NCBI GenBank assembly: GCA_963969395.1
Contig: OZ017800.1
Span: forward strand, 11,130,479 to 11,194,478
Length of the DNA stretch: 64,000 nucleotides
DNA from: Pseudoscleropodium purum
Taxonomy: Eukaryota > Streptophyta > Bryopsida > Hypnales > Brachytheciaceae
Direction: 5' to 3'
A model generated the notes under the pieces. That model was not told where the DNA came from. It did not search any database and saw only the letters and a list, made by a program, of their open reading frames with translations. This document shows positions 12,258-25,023 of the stretch, one piece after another (the stretch's first letter is position 1; each line of letters opens with the position of its first letter). The position numbers were made by a program, and so were the translations under genes.

Positions 12258-13550
12258 TGGAAAATCCTAACCACCTGGATGGCTCTCTCGATTGCGCTCT
12301 CGATTGCGATGTCGATTGTGCTGCTGTATCTCTACCGAATTCCTGCAACTGATCCTCCTTTGTTATCTCGAACGCCATTCTCCCGGTACCCTCTCGACAA
12401 CCCTACCCCGATCGAGATCCTCCTCCTAAACCGCATCCCTGATATCCGTGTCCCACTGCAATACTCTTGGATTCAATCTCAACCCCAGTTCATAACTCGA
12501 TCTCGTAAAGATTCACCAATGTAACCGCTCTGGTTCGCAACACCTGATGCTCTTCACCCAAAACGATGACTCGTAAACTAACCTCCAAGGCAATGCAGGA
12601 TCGACAAGGCGCCTAGCTTCATTCCAGATTCCTCAGTTCCGTGGGATCGATCTAATCCTTCCGCTAGCTGACTCCGACCATAACCATAACCGAGATCACA
12701 AACTCCGCTCCGTACAAACCCAATCCAGAGAGCATCAGCCAGCAACACCAATCTCACCCATCGACTCATCAACTACATAATTAATCCGTTGATTCCACAC
12801 CCATTCCTGCATTGAAACTCGGCACTGATACGTGCATGCATCGCGTCCACATTCCGCCGACGCTAACTTAACTCCGACAACAAGACGCTAGCTAGCTATT
12901 TTGAAGGTGTGCGCATTCAATCCCCTGGGACTGGAATCGCGGCGGGAAGCAGTGCGATCGATCTCTCAAGGGCAGGTGCGGGGTTGCCGGAAGATCAGCA
13001 GATGCTCATTGGCTTGATGTGCTGCGAAACGGGTGTCGCAAAGTGATGCCGATGCTAGAGTACGTCCGTCCAAAGGCAGGCTTTTGCAGTTGCAATGGCG
13101 TCGGAGCGGGGGACTGAGGTGATGGGATTGCGGGGATGAAATGGCGCTGGCAGAAAGTGGTGAAGCGAAAGGCGGGGGTGCGACAAATAGTGGCCGCAGT
13201 CGCAGCAGCCGCATCGGCTGAGGAGCACGTTGGCGAAGGGCTATTTCCTGCGCGGGCCCCGCGGCGTCGCCGCCACTGGCCCTGGTCCGGCGGTAGTCCG
13301 GGAACTTACTGGGATCTGGCTCGCGTCCCAGGACGTGCCGGGCGCAGGGTTTTTTCATTGGCTGTTGGCAAGGGTGTAGTAAAGGTGACACCTTCCTTGA
13401 ATTTTTGGATGCCACTCTCCTCTAAGAATAGTGTTTGGGATATTTTTCGAGTTTCACTTGTTTTTTTCCTTCAATTCTCATATAGAACCGGGGTTTTAAA
13501 TGTCGAGTCCAGTTATTTTTTCTATTTTTCATTTTGAATAAAGATTTTTA
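12258..13550 (-). promoter_or_regulatory. 5' leader and promoter region of the GRDP gene
   Basis: This is a GC- and CpG-rich block upstream of the GRDP start codon, followed abruptly by AT-rich DNA near 13550. Overlapping open frames on both strands (12966-13415 minus, 13136-13537 plus) are GC-rich shadows of each other. They have no recognisable domain, so they are not called as genes. A TACGTGCATGCA string near 12829 resembles adjoining ABRE-like (ACGTG) and RY (CATGCA) elements of plant seed/ABA promoters; that is only a motif match. Confidence 0.4.
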
Positions 13551-14532
13551 GATATTTTCTTGATGGTTTTTTTTTTCAATTCTACCGGTTAACTTTGAAC
13601 TAGCCATTGGGTTTTTTTACACATTGTTGAAGAGCATCCACACTCTTGCCCTTGAAGGGTTTGACACTTGCCAAACATAAATGATAAAAACATGCCCTAT
13701 TATCTTGGATATGAGTATATGATCCTTTGAAATAGAAATTTCAAGCCTTGCCTCATTTGGGAATTTGGAGGGCTTTAGAAACCCATGCAAATCCCAACTA
13801 TTTTATCACTTTTTTAGAATGATTCCCCTTTTAGCTCAATTTTATTGCCCAACGATGAAAAAGACTATCTTTTCATCTTAGCATTCAACAATGGTTGATT
13901 TATCACAAGTAAAGACCAAATCACCGTTGGGAACCTCCCATCTAATCTCCCATGCCCACTTTCTAAGGCATTGCAAATGCAATTTCACCAATGGCAAGCG
14001 GATAAAGGGGCATATATGCTTTAAGTGTTTCAAGCCCTTTAATATTCTACTTAGCCTCAATCCTATAATGTTCAATAAGGGCCCTTCAAATATTCATCTA
14101 AATTTAGTCTGTTTTATCCTTTATTCAACTTGATGATTGGTCACTTGACTATTTATGGGTCACATTTGGTATGCAAGGTTGGGAGATAAGGAATTTGAAG
14201 GTTCTTCAATTTAAATAGATATAAATTTGTGTATATTAACTTTTGTAAGCAATAAATTAGCTAAATACAAGTTTTATTGAATTTTAAATGCCACTAGTAC
14301 CTAAAAGGAGATTTTTTTTTAGCTAATTTTTGCCAAAATCTTACCTTATTTTGATGTAGGCTACCTTCACACTAGAATATATAAATAGTACATGGATGAA
14401 CAAAAATGGATGATATGTTTAACTTGCTTGCATTCTAAATTACATATCAAAGAAAACAAAATTATATTACTTCACAATTCACAGCTAGTTTTGAGGGCAA
14501 ATTTTCATTCACCTAGAATTGACCAAACTTTG
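13551..14532. other. AT-rich gene-free DNA
   Basis: No coding frame, RNA gene or clear repeat boundary was seen. One short open frame (13891-14133) lacks motifs. The change from the GC-rich GRDP promoter to this AT-rich sequence is sharp. Confidence 0.5.
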
Positions 14533-15495
14533 TTTAACCCTTGAATGATTTTGACTATGTTTTCACCAAAATTGCTTCAAAACTACCATTTCTAGTACAA
14601 ATACCAAATTTTAGGAAAAAATATTTTTAGACACATAAAACTATAGGATCTTGTAGTATGCTAGTTTGAACAGAAGTACAAAAAAATTCATAAATTTTCA
14701 GCATGTAGATTGTAAGATATTAGCATTTGAATTTTGAAGTGAAAAAAATCTTTTTTTTGGCCTTCCAAATATTTGGGCAGCTATACTTTATAATGTCACA
14801 TTTATATGAAAAAATGTCCAAAATGTTGCTTATTCTTTAAAATCATTCTTCAAGCCAAGTTGTCTACGTGCTTGAAAAATTTTAGATCATTTTGAATTGT
14901 ACAATATATAATATATAAGAAAAAAATAAGAAGTAGAAAGAAGTAGAGAATTATTCAAAATACTAAATTGTTAATAATTTATTTATGGAATTGAAAAATG
15001 CCAATCCCAATGGTTGCAATATTATAATAAGCAATCTACACTTTTTTTCTTTTCTTTTTCAAAAGTATTGAAAATGGACTTAAACAAAGGACTTCAAAGT
15101 TTGTTTAAGAGTAGAGATTCAATAATGACCCACAAATTTCTGCAAACTAAAATTCCTCATAATATTTGATTCATTAATCAAAAAGAAATGATTCAAAGCT
15201 TTCCAAGTATATATAAATCTAGAGAACCAATTTCAAATTTTAATTTCTTGAAAGAGTGATTTTAAAAAACATTTTTTTATATCTAGGCTACCTACCAAAC
15301 AATGAAAAGTACATATCATTCATAATTTTTTAACCATGAAGTCAAATGTTATGAAAATTATTGGGTCTTAAAGCTACTCTTTGGATACATGTCATGTTAA
15401 AATTTCAAATAAAAAAATAAAAAAACTCCATTTGTAGTGAGATGTGCAAAATTGCTCTGTTGCCAAAAAAACAAAATTTGGGCATTAGGAAATTA
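14533..15495 (+). repeat. Dispersed TIR-ended repeat (family A), diverged full-length copy
   Basis: Starts GTTTAACCC and proceeds colinearly with the 30497-31425 copy. Shared landmarks are CCATTT(C/T)AGTACAA, GATTGTAAGATATTAGC and CTTCAAAGTTTG, then CTCATAAT, then a GCCAAAAAAAC block near the right end. The terminal repeats are more decayed than in the 30.5-kb copy. No open frame is preserved. Confidence 0.65.
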
Positions 15496-16385
15496 ACCTC
15501 TAAAGGACCATTGTCCCTTCGGGAGACAAATGGGATTTGGGGCAAGTAACTACGGGCTGAAATTTTCTCCTTATTTTTTGAAACTTTTTTTGAAGATAGA
15601 AAAATTGATTAGCTTCATGGGAATATAATTTTTTTTCAATTGGTGCTCGGAAACAAAAGGATAGGGGGCAGTAAAAAAGAATTTAAAATTTAAATTTAAA
15701 ATTCTTTTCTTCATAGATTATAATTTTTTTGTACATGGGAAGCTTTGATTCTTTCCATTTGGATTTTTTATAAGAGAGTTGTAGACAATCTTATTTTCAG
15801 GCAATTAGAGCATCTTCTTGAAAAAATAACTTGTAGGATTCATTTCTGAATGCATTTTCTTACAATTTTTCAAAAAAATAAGTTTTTCATGGGCAATCTT
15901 TCTTGCAAGAACAATCTCACTATTGGAATTATTGCATTTTAATTTCATTTTAGAGATATGAATGATTTAGATTTTCCTTCTATCTCGTATCTACTTGTAC
16001 TTAGCAATTTTTTAAAGAATAAAAATTAAGTATTTTTAAATATTTTGAATTTTTTCTAAACCCTCAATTCAATTTTATACCATAAAGATTTAAAGCTCAA
16101 AACATTTTAGTACAAAAAATTTAAGTTAAAAATGTTCAAAGTTAAAAAATCTAATCCCGCAATGTGTTGAAAAACTTATTTTTTCCACTTTAAACGCAGA
16201 TATCATGCAATCGGTGAGGTAAAAAATTCTGAGATTTTTTCCACACATTTTCATAATAGATAGGTATAAGAGCCTAAAATTAGATGTGAAAAAAAAATTT
16301 GAAATTTTTTTACCTTTTGCCATAGAAATGGCAGTTTTGAGTGTTTTTGGCAAAAAAAATAGTTCTCAATCTTTTAGGGGTTAAT
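15491..16385. repeat. Possible second TIR-ended element abutting the previous one
   Basis: The segment begins TTAACCTCTAAAGGACC and ends CTTTTAGGGGTTAAT. These are an imperfect inverted pair resembling the family A termini, but the interior shows no obvious match to the other copies. It could be a different element using the same ends, or a chance pairing of an old end with a stray terminus. Confidence 0.35.
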
Positions 16386-19079
16386 AGAGGGGAGAAAATT
16401 CGGAATTCCAAATTAGAATGTGTAATAGTTGTAAAAAGATAAATGGAATAGTCAGCTTGCTAAAATTCTAGAGGAAACTTGAAAAATGTTGGGAAGATAA
16501 GTTTTTGACTTCTTAACTATTTCAAGATTGTTTTTAGTTCGACAATGATGCAAGCTACTTTTGAAATGTAGTTTCTCTCTATTTACATAAAAGTGAAAGA
16601 ATTATGAAGCTTGATGAAGGCAATTCTGACTAGAAAAATCAATAAATTATTTTTGTATTAGAAACAATATAGAAGTTTGTTTTAACTAGGTGTCTAGCTC
16701 TAGTTGCTACATTGACTTCCTTGGAGAGCATTTCAAGGGCGTCCCAAAGTGTTTTTATATACTTTGGATCTAGATATATAAATTTGACAAATATTCTTGA
16801 ATATTTGAATTCTCTAAGTTAGGAATAGATTCAACAAAGAAGTATTGAGATGGAATTTCCATGTCAAATGTAACATTGTATAATTAGTAATTGTAATTGG
16901 TAATTTTTCACTCCTTTTAGGATTTTTGAAAGAAGGAATCATCCATCTCTAGACTTCCGCATAGGAGCGTTGTTATGAGATTTTCTTAAGGAAATCAAGT
17001 TTTAAGTTGAACTTCATATTGAACTATAGACAACTTCTTTACAAGGATATGACACACCAACCTACTACACTAATATTCAATGTAAACAATTTTAAGAGGT
17101 CTACATCATCCTAAGCCAATCACAAGATGACATGTGACACCTATTGGCAAAATTCCTTTATTAATGTTGAATCTAACTTTCACATAATGTATTTCTTTTT
17201 TCTAATTTTAGATTATTAAAATATCACTCTATAAAAATTGGGTGCTATAATTGCCACCACTTCTCAAAACTGTGGTTGTCAAAAAAGCCATCTATTTCCA
17301 AATTAGAACAATATAATTATTTTCTTCATTATAGAATGCAAATGTTCTTCATTATCTACTTTTTCATTTCAATTTTTCTACCAAAATACTGTAGCTAGAA
17401 AAAAGAAATGATTACAGTGATATGTTGATTTATTCTCAACATGTAAGTAACAAAAATAAAAAAATACCAAGAATTCTCTAAATGCAATGGCTAGTTTACA
17501 CATTGAATTCTTCAAAATCTACAGTCTCTATTCAAAATGTTCCACTATGCATCTTTCATTTGTGCTTCCAAAGCCTCAATAATCAAGAGACATTGTAAAG
17601 ATAACTTCGTATAGTTTAAATTAAAAATTCTCTCCTACATGAAGTTGTACTATCTAGAAATACAAACACAACTTTCCACAAGTTGGTCATGTGAGGATAT
17701 CTATCAAAATAATTAATTCATAGTTATAGAAGATGAAATTTTCAAGGCTTATTACGTTTCCAAGCCCATGTATGAAATATAAATGGTATCTTCAAAATTT
17801 TGAAGATCTAATCTTAAACCATTTTCATAAGTATAAAGCTCCAAAGACATAATCAAGCATTTGTATAGAGAATTGTTGGATACATAACAAAGGAAATGGA
17901 GCTAAATAACTATTCTACAATGAAAATCCTGAAATCAAAAAAATTCTCTTACAAAGAATTAAGCACTTAGGTCATATACACATGCATGATTAACCTACAC
18001 TCACCAATTGGAGAGCAATTCTTTAAGGCTTAAAGAATGAACACTTCTAATGTACATTAGTTAGTTTCCACCCCTAGAGTACAAAACTATAGCCAAGGTT
18101 TTACAAAGCCACTATTGGATTAGTTAATGCTGCTAGTAAGTTAGCATGAAATTGTGAGCCTTGAGCATATATATGCAAATATCCTACAACCATTGAAGGT
18201 GCTTATAATATAAACACCTATAATATAGGTATCTATTACATAATTACACTATATATAATTATGAAAAGTTTTTATAATATAGACACCTATAATATGGGTG
18301 TATAGTCTTTTAGGCTCATGGGCTCATGTTCTTAGGCTCACGTGATAGCACCCCTTGATTTTGTGGTTGGTTGGAAAGTTCCCATCATTTAAGTCCTAGC
18401 TCCAATTCATCTTGTCTTGTGCTCATGTCTTGCCCAAATGCCTTGGGATATGAAATTTGCACCTATATATCCAATGGCTATTTTAGAGGGATTGAAAAGT
18501 GCAATGTAATGCTTAGTTTATGGAGAGGAACAATTGGTATTATAAACATTGTTTTTAAAGTAATAAAATTAGTAATCAAAAAGACATTCTTTTAAAAAAA
18601 AATTGTTTTTCACATGGGTTGATACTTTCAATTATTTTTGGATGTCATATCACACTTAAACCACTAAATTACACCCATATATGTGTCAAAATAATACACT
18701 TTTGATGAATAGGACTTTATTCAAAAATTGAGCCACTTTAAAGAATGAAAATATGAAAAGAGAGCCACTCCTTACTCATAGCTTTGCCATGCATGTTTTA
18801 AGTGCAATAGAAACAAAGCCTTGCATAGTTACTCAACAAGAGGTTGTCTTTTGCTTGGGTAGTCACTTAGAAGACAAGTTTTCTCAATTAGTTTTTGATG
18901 TTAAGTTAAATTTATTTTTTAAATTGAATTTGTGAACCCCCCCTACCTCTACTCATATTTTTGAGTGGTTCCTATAGTGGCAATCAATATGGGATATTGC
19001 CACTACTTGCATTTCCATAGCCATATTTTATACCATATTTTGTACCTATATCATACCATATTTCTATTCAAATGTAGTT
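16386..19079. other. AT-rich gene-free DNA
   Basis: No supported gene. Local structure: two 30-base direct repeats around 18201 and 18270 containing ACACCTATAATAT, and a 10-bp inverted repeat TAGTGGCAAT/ATTGCCACTA near 18974-19003. Short open frames (18371-18595, 18753-18935) show no motif and no coding-like composition. Confidence 0.5.
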
Positions 19080-19800
19080 TCTACATTTAAAACATAATTA
19101 AATCAATGGCTTTTATTTTTTCATAGATGAGGGGGATTGTAATCAAATCAATGACATTTGTTTTTTCACAAAGAAGGGGGATTGTAACTCACAGTACTCA
19201 CTATCCATCCAAAAGTGACTCACATTTTTGAGTTTTAAAGATTTTAAAATTTTCATTTGTACCCCCCCCCCCCCCCCCCTCCTTCTTCCCTCTTCTAATT
19301 TTTATAACCCAACATAGTAACAATCAATATGGGATAATTCCTCCTATATTTGGTATCCGTATTCAATATTCGTCTTTTATCTGTATTCGGTACTGTGTAC
19401 ATATCCAATATTCATTTTGTATTTCATATTTGGACGGCTCAGATTAAATCTCACAAGATCAATGGCTTGTGATTTTTTGAGAAATCAATGGCAATTTCGA
19501 AGGTAAGCATTTAAAAAAAAAGCAATGGCCTAAAAATTCTTTTAGAGAGGGGAGGGACAACTAATGCAAACCAGGAGGGAGCCATCTTTTAAGAGGATAG
19601 TAATTGAATCAACGGCTCATGTTTTTTTAGAGGTGTGTGTGTGATTAATTGAGTATTCATGTTTGCAAAGTCTCTTTATTTTGCTAGAAAATAACTGAAT
19701 CCATGGTTGCAGTGGTAGTTGACAATTCAATGAATGGTTCATGATTTTCCTGAGGGAGAAGGGGGCAAGCACCCCAGCTTGTAATCACAGAAGATAGTTA
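19080..19800. repeat. Degenerate short-period repeat array with a poly-C tract
   Basis: A motif of the form AATCAATGGCTxxTxxTTTTT followed by a G-rich run (GAGGGGGATTGTAA) recurs with wide spacing and decay at about 19100, 19145, 19460, 19610, 19690 and 19730. An uninterrupted C tract of about 18 bases lies at 19261-19279. It looks like an old tandem array broken by substitutions and indels. Confidence 0.45.
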
Positions 19801-22800
19801 CTTTCTTCATATATTGTCCAATGAATTTTTATTTTTTTTATTGTTTGTTCCATTACACTTTTCTCTCAACCATCAATTGGAGGGCTGATGAATGTTGGTG
19901 AAAATTGTTTTTCATCCAATTAATATTTGTTGCAAAAACTTCAAGAAAAATCATGTAACATACCAATTTAAGGAAAAAACAAGTTTTTTATATGTATCAT
20001 TGATATAGGTATGTTAGAAGAATTTCAATTCTTTATCATAAATTTTCAGAATTAATATTTCTATCTTTAAGTTCTATACTTAAGGTCAAGACCCTTTTTT
20101 AGAAATTTTGCATATTTTTGCTATATCTTTGTATAATTGTGTTATTATCTTAAATTTTATCAAATAGACTGTACAAAAAGTTTTATTTTTGTAAGATTCA
20201 ATTGAGCTTTTATTTTGGTCGATAGAAAAATAGGGCAACGCATTTTGAAGGAGAATATCTTTGTAAAAACATTTTGAAATGATGAACTATTTGTGCTCAA
20301 TGAAAAAAAAAAAGAGTTAAGAATGCTTGTCTAAAATTTCACAACATTCTAGTCATTTTGCAATTTTAGGTGGAGTTTGCAATTTATGGTATTCACTGAA
20401 ATGAGAATAGTATTTGTAAAATAAACAAGAGTGGGTACATTTGTCTTTTCCTTGAGCTCTTTAGATCTATCTTTTTTGAGGTGGGCAATAATCACATTTG
20501 GTTGGCTAAATTTTCAATCTAAGCCTAAAATAAACCAAAAAACATGAGTATGAACTATACTACACCAAACAACTTTAAAAAATTTCACATGGTGGAGTTT
20601 AATTCAAACTTTGATGAAAAACTTTTTTGGAAATGAAACTTTAATGAAAAAAATCTCAAAATTTGAGAACAAGAAGTTCAACAAAGAAGAGCAACAACGA
20701 GAAAATGGTCATTTGGGTCATTACGGGTTAACAAATTGCATATGTTGAACACTTGTGGGATAAATAGGGCTATGAAATGCATACCCATTTGGGATGCTCA
20801 ACCCCACTTTGTTCGTATTTTCAATTATAGCCCTACATTTTAGTTATTGAAATGTTGAATAAGTGTATATATAGCCCCCTTGGATTGAAGGTTTATTATG
20901 GATATGCGTTAATGCATACCTTTAGTAGAGGAAATCTATGCTTTAGTCTAGGAAGAACTGCAAAACATTATTTACCAACGAAGTAAGGGGCCCTTTTGCT
21001 TCTTCCAAAAGGGATCCTCTATAGTGAACAAAATTGTCTTATATAGCTCCTCTATCAATATGGCGAATTTCTTTAAAATGGCGGTATTTCATTAATATGG
21101 CAATTTTAACAATTTAGATTGCGTATTCTGAAGTGTTTTTTCTATACTAGAATCTATACTAGTTCTAGATTTTTGAAGTCTATATATCTCTTAGATATCT
21201 GAAATCTATACCAATCCTAGATTTTTCAGACTACTTTGTCTAATATCTATGTTTGTCTAAGATTTCTGAAATCTAAAACTGGCGTAGATGTAAGCAATGT
21301 ATACTTGTCCTAGATGTCAAGATGTGAAAATGGCATTTGGAATCCCGTCAATTTAACGAAATTCACCATCAATCCCAATCCTTGAATAATCTCAAAGTTT
21401 TTCCTAGGCATCTAAGGACGTGTAATACCTTCCTAATATGGGGAGGACCATTACATGGTTATACATTGTTATGACTCAGGCCAAGAAACAGTTGATGGAT
21501 GATTTTCAAAGTTACTTTGAAAATGACTACCTTAGTGATAAGTCTCTTTTTATCAAGGCTAAATAAGTGATGCATCATTTTCACACACTAGCAACATGCT
21601 GGCTCTAATTAGCTACTTCTTCTTGTACCATACTATCTATTGTGATTACCATGTGGTGTTGGCCCCTTGAAAAAATTGTGGCCATTGATCAATAAATGCA
21701 AGTACTCTCCCAATTGTCGATCTATGATTTTGTATGGGAAAAAAACACAGTAGATAAGCAATCTATCTAAAAGAGGCAACCAATCCTATTTCCAATTTCT
21801 TCTCCCCCCCCTTTTTGGAAAACCAGATGCCGTTAAATGGAACACAATAAAGTACTAGCCCCCTCCAAGAAAAATCAACAACTATTGAATGCGTATAAGG
21901 AACATAGATGTGGATACATGTATGTATCCAAGTATAAAGATACATATACTAATATAACATTCAGACATAGATGCCATTTTGATTAATCCATACTAATTGT
22001 ATGGAATCCCACCCTCTCAAAATTATAAGAGTGGGTGAAAGGGGGAGGGGAGCAAAATCAATAATAATAAAATTTTAATATTTAAATCAGCTAGAGGCAA
22101 TTAGAAATAATTTAAAAATTTTGAGCCCATTGACAGTTTGCTCACCATCAATATCCACTATGAGAACACTTTGCTCAAGCTACCATACTACTCTACATGA
22201 AGGTGAGATTCAACATAAATTGAGTAATTTTTGTCATAAAGTGTCACATAACATTTGGTGATTGGTGCAAGAGGACTTGATATACTGAATTTCAAAAAAT
22301 ACTTGGGAATTTGTAATTTAAAACACTCACTTCAACATTTTATTTTATTTATTTTTGTTGACCTTGCATCTATATACTTTTCTTTTTGTCACTTGGGGTA
22401 ATAGGAAATCATGATTTAGAGTACTTATACTTGACTTAGTAAGCCATGAATTCTCATTTTCTATTCAAAGTGACTCTTTTACTCTCCAGCAAAACAGACA
22501 AAATGAATTGAAGCATCTATCTCATATTCAATTTTTACTCTGCTAAAAAAGTTTTGGAAATTTGTGGAAAAGGGAGTATTTTATTGAAGATTGAAGGTGA
22601 GGATCTATAGTAATATTTCCAAATATTGAGTGATATAGAAATTTTCTTCATATTAGAATGATTTGTGACTACATTGTATAATTGCCATTTTGAAAATTTT
22701 CAGATTGTTTTGAGCATGTTTTGTGTTTGATATGAGTTTCTTTTGTATTTCTTAAAAAATTTATGTTCATTTGAAATTTTCGCAAATGATTATGAAAGTT

Positions 22801-23572
22801 TTATAGTAAATATTCAAGACATATGCTTTAATCACTGAAAAATAAGGCAAAAAAATTTCACTCACAAATAGTAGCAAAATGGAGGATACAAAGAAAAGAG
22901 GTTTTAGATTTGACTACATAGTCATGGGATGTGTCTTTTAAGAGTTATTAAGAAGTAAAATGCTTATACAAGAGGAAGTGTCCTAAATCTAATACTCTAT
23001 TTTATAGCCATGACATAGGGAGTTATTGAAGTGTTTGCAATGTCATCTACAATCATTGTGGTAAATGTTGTCAATTTTACATGTAATGTCTTATAGTAAA
23101 ACAATTATCAAGCTTCTAATTGATAGTAAAGGATTTCTTTTAGAAGATTATAATTCATAAATGCACCTATATCACAACAATGTAACAATCTCATAATTTG
23201 ACATTGAAAATTTACAAAAATTTACAATCTTGATTTTAATAATGATTTTTTAGAAAACACTCAAACAATCAGAAGAATTACAAAAATGTATACACAGGAA
23301 GTTTTATAATACAATTTTTTCTTCAAATATAAAATAATCTTTAATTGTAATTTTGATTGTAAGTATGAAAATCAACTTAAAGTAATGAATTTAAGGCAAT
23401 CCATACTATTCAATCTTGATTGAAGTAAACAATAATATAATAGTAATGGCTGTAATGAACTTCATCAGGTCTCCTACTTTGGTCTACTTATCAATAACAA
23501 TTCATTTTGTTAGTATTCTTTGTTCTACTTCATTACAATTGTTACAAATTTAATCAAATTTCTTAGCCCCTA
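19801..23572. other. AT-rich gene-free DNA
   Basis: No supported gene. Around 21120-21310 the words CTAGATTTTTGAA and GAAATCTATA recur several times, suggesting a decayed local duplication. The remainder has no reading frame longer than background and no recognised RNA gene. Confidence 0.5.
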
Positions 23573-23740
23573 AAAGTCCAAACAACATTTTTTTTTGTCA
23601 ACATAGCAATTTGGGGCAGCTCACTACAAACGATTTTTTTTTCCTTTGAAATTTTCATACAAAATGTCCGTAAAGAGTAGCTTTAAGGCCCAACAATTTT
23701 TAGAACTTCTAACTATACAATTAAAAAGTTGTTGTATGGT
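23573..23740 (-). repeat. Partial family A repeat in inverted orientation
   Basis: Begins TTAGCCCCTAAAAGTCC, the reverse complement of a family A right end. Read on the minus strand it then follows the last part of the 14533-15495 copy: TTGGGCCTTAAAGCTACTCTTT, a block ending in AAAATTTC, and a TTGACAAAAAAA stretch. Only about the terminal 170 bases can be recognised, so it is a truncated copy. Confidence 0.6.
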
Positions 23741-24109
23741 GTATAATTTAAAAAAAATCTAACCCTTGAAACCAACAAAATTTCATTTCATATTCTTGTT
23801 TGCATTTCAACCAACAACATGCCTATTTGTCTATTAAGGTCCATATCTAAATGGAATTAGAGATGCTTGCAACATCCCACTTTTAAATTGCACAAGGTAC
23901 ATAATCATGACCATTTGATGTCACTAGGTTAGGCTTTCCTATAACAACTTTATTAGCTTTACATCTCCCAAGAAATCATGTATGTTTTAAAATGCTTCCA
24001 CCCTAGCATTATAGGACCTATAGCTAAAGAATTCAACCCACAATAATCAAATTCTTTGGATTGTCTCTAAATTATCTCTTAAAATTACTCCTTAGACAAT
24101 GTTTGTCCT

Positions 24110-24391
24110 TTGCAATTTATTTGGGTTAATCTCGAAACAAGTTGGTACCTGCAAAGAAGATTTGTGACAAAATTCTACAACCATGGAGTTTTGGGGCCAG
24201 AAATTGTTATGAAAGCAATTTCTTCCGACCAAAACCTTAAAGCTGCTGTTGCAAACTCAATGACTCTCCATGACTTGTTCGAAAAAGATGGTCAAAATGC
24301 TTCGAACAAGATCATTCTCAAAATATTTGAATTGATCGAGGAAACCTTACAGGGTGTCAAGAAGGCTTTGGGTATCAAGCACTGCACATGA
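24110..24391 (+). CDS. Orphan reading frame of 93 codons, likely gene fragment or terminal exon
   Basis: I do not recognise this protein. The frame looks more coding-like than its surroundings: balanced codons, few low-complexity stretches, and an amphipathic helical pattern such as KIILKIFELIEETLQGVKKALG near its end. It begins inside AT-rich DNA with no obvious promoter. An AG at about 24153 (CTGCAAAG) could be a splice acceptor, in which case only residues from about 15 onward are real. The sequence before 24110 offers no matching upstream exon. It stops 633 bases from the end of the convergent RING gene. It may be a retained fragment of a moss gene or a transposon passenger. Confidence 0.3.
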   Translation: MQFIWVNLETSWYLQRRFVTKFYNHGVLGPEIVMKAISSDQNLKAAVANSMTLHDLFEKDGQNASNKIILKIFELIEETLQGVKKALGIKHCT

Positions 24392-24486
24392 AGTTTCAGG
24401 ATTTGAGGGCCCATAACTTTCTTATTTTGAAAATGCAAACGAGGTGAAGGTTCCAATACAAAACCTAAAAATCAAACAAATAACAC

Positions 24487-24666
24487 ACTCAGGGCCACAA
24501 TATTAGACAGTGTTTCCGATTGCAAATGAACAATATCCAATAAAGATAAAGCTACTCAACACTCAAAAGCACTGCCACACAGGGCCACAATATTAAACAG
24601 TGTTTCCGATTGCAAATGAACAATATCCAATAAAGATAAAACTGCGCAACGCTCAAAAGCACTGCC
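24487..24666. repeat. Two-copy 90-bp tandem duplication
   Basis: Units 24487-24576 and 24577-24666 both contain AGGGCCACAATATTA, CAGTGTTTCCGATTGC, CAATATCCAATAAAGATAAA and CTCAAAAGCACTGCC, with only a few substitutions. The period is 90 bases. It lies beyond the 3' end of the RING gene and is probably recent. Confidence 0.9.
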
Positions 24667-25023
24667 TCAATCTAAATGAAATTTAAATTACGTTTCCAAA
24701 GTAGGCACCACAGTGAAAGACGAGATGGACTCGACAAAATTCTTCCACAACCAATTACCAAACTGTAGCATGTTCTTGTTGGAAATTGTAATACAAAGTT
24801 TAAGCAGCTTTCAAAAGCCAATTCCGTTACTGGTGTGTGCATTAATTGCACCACTTACACAGAACCAGATCACTACCAACAACATTTCTCAATCAATGCA
24901 GGTCAGGCCATTTCGAAGCTCTGCATGCAGATTTTGCAACCAATCTTCATCCACTGCATGTGGTGCTCACAGTACAGTAGAGCTAATCCATCTTCTCAAC
25001 AGCATCTCGTCTCGCAAAAGAAC

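Noticed and set aside
12966..13537. Overlapping GC-rich open frames of 149 and 133 codons on opposite strands
   Set aside because: They lie in the GC-rich GRDP promoter, mirror each other, have Arg/Pro/Ala-rich low-complexity translations, and show no domain or splice context.
19261..19279. C-run considered as telomere-like or G-quadruplex array
   Set aside because: It is a single homopolymer, not TTTAGGG repeats; no array of spaced G or C runs surrounds it, so only a homopolymer is recorded.
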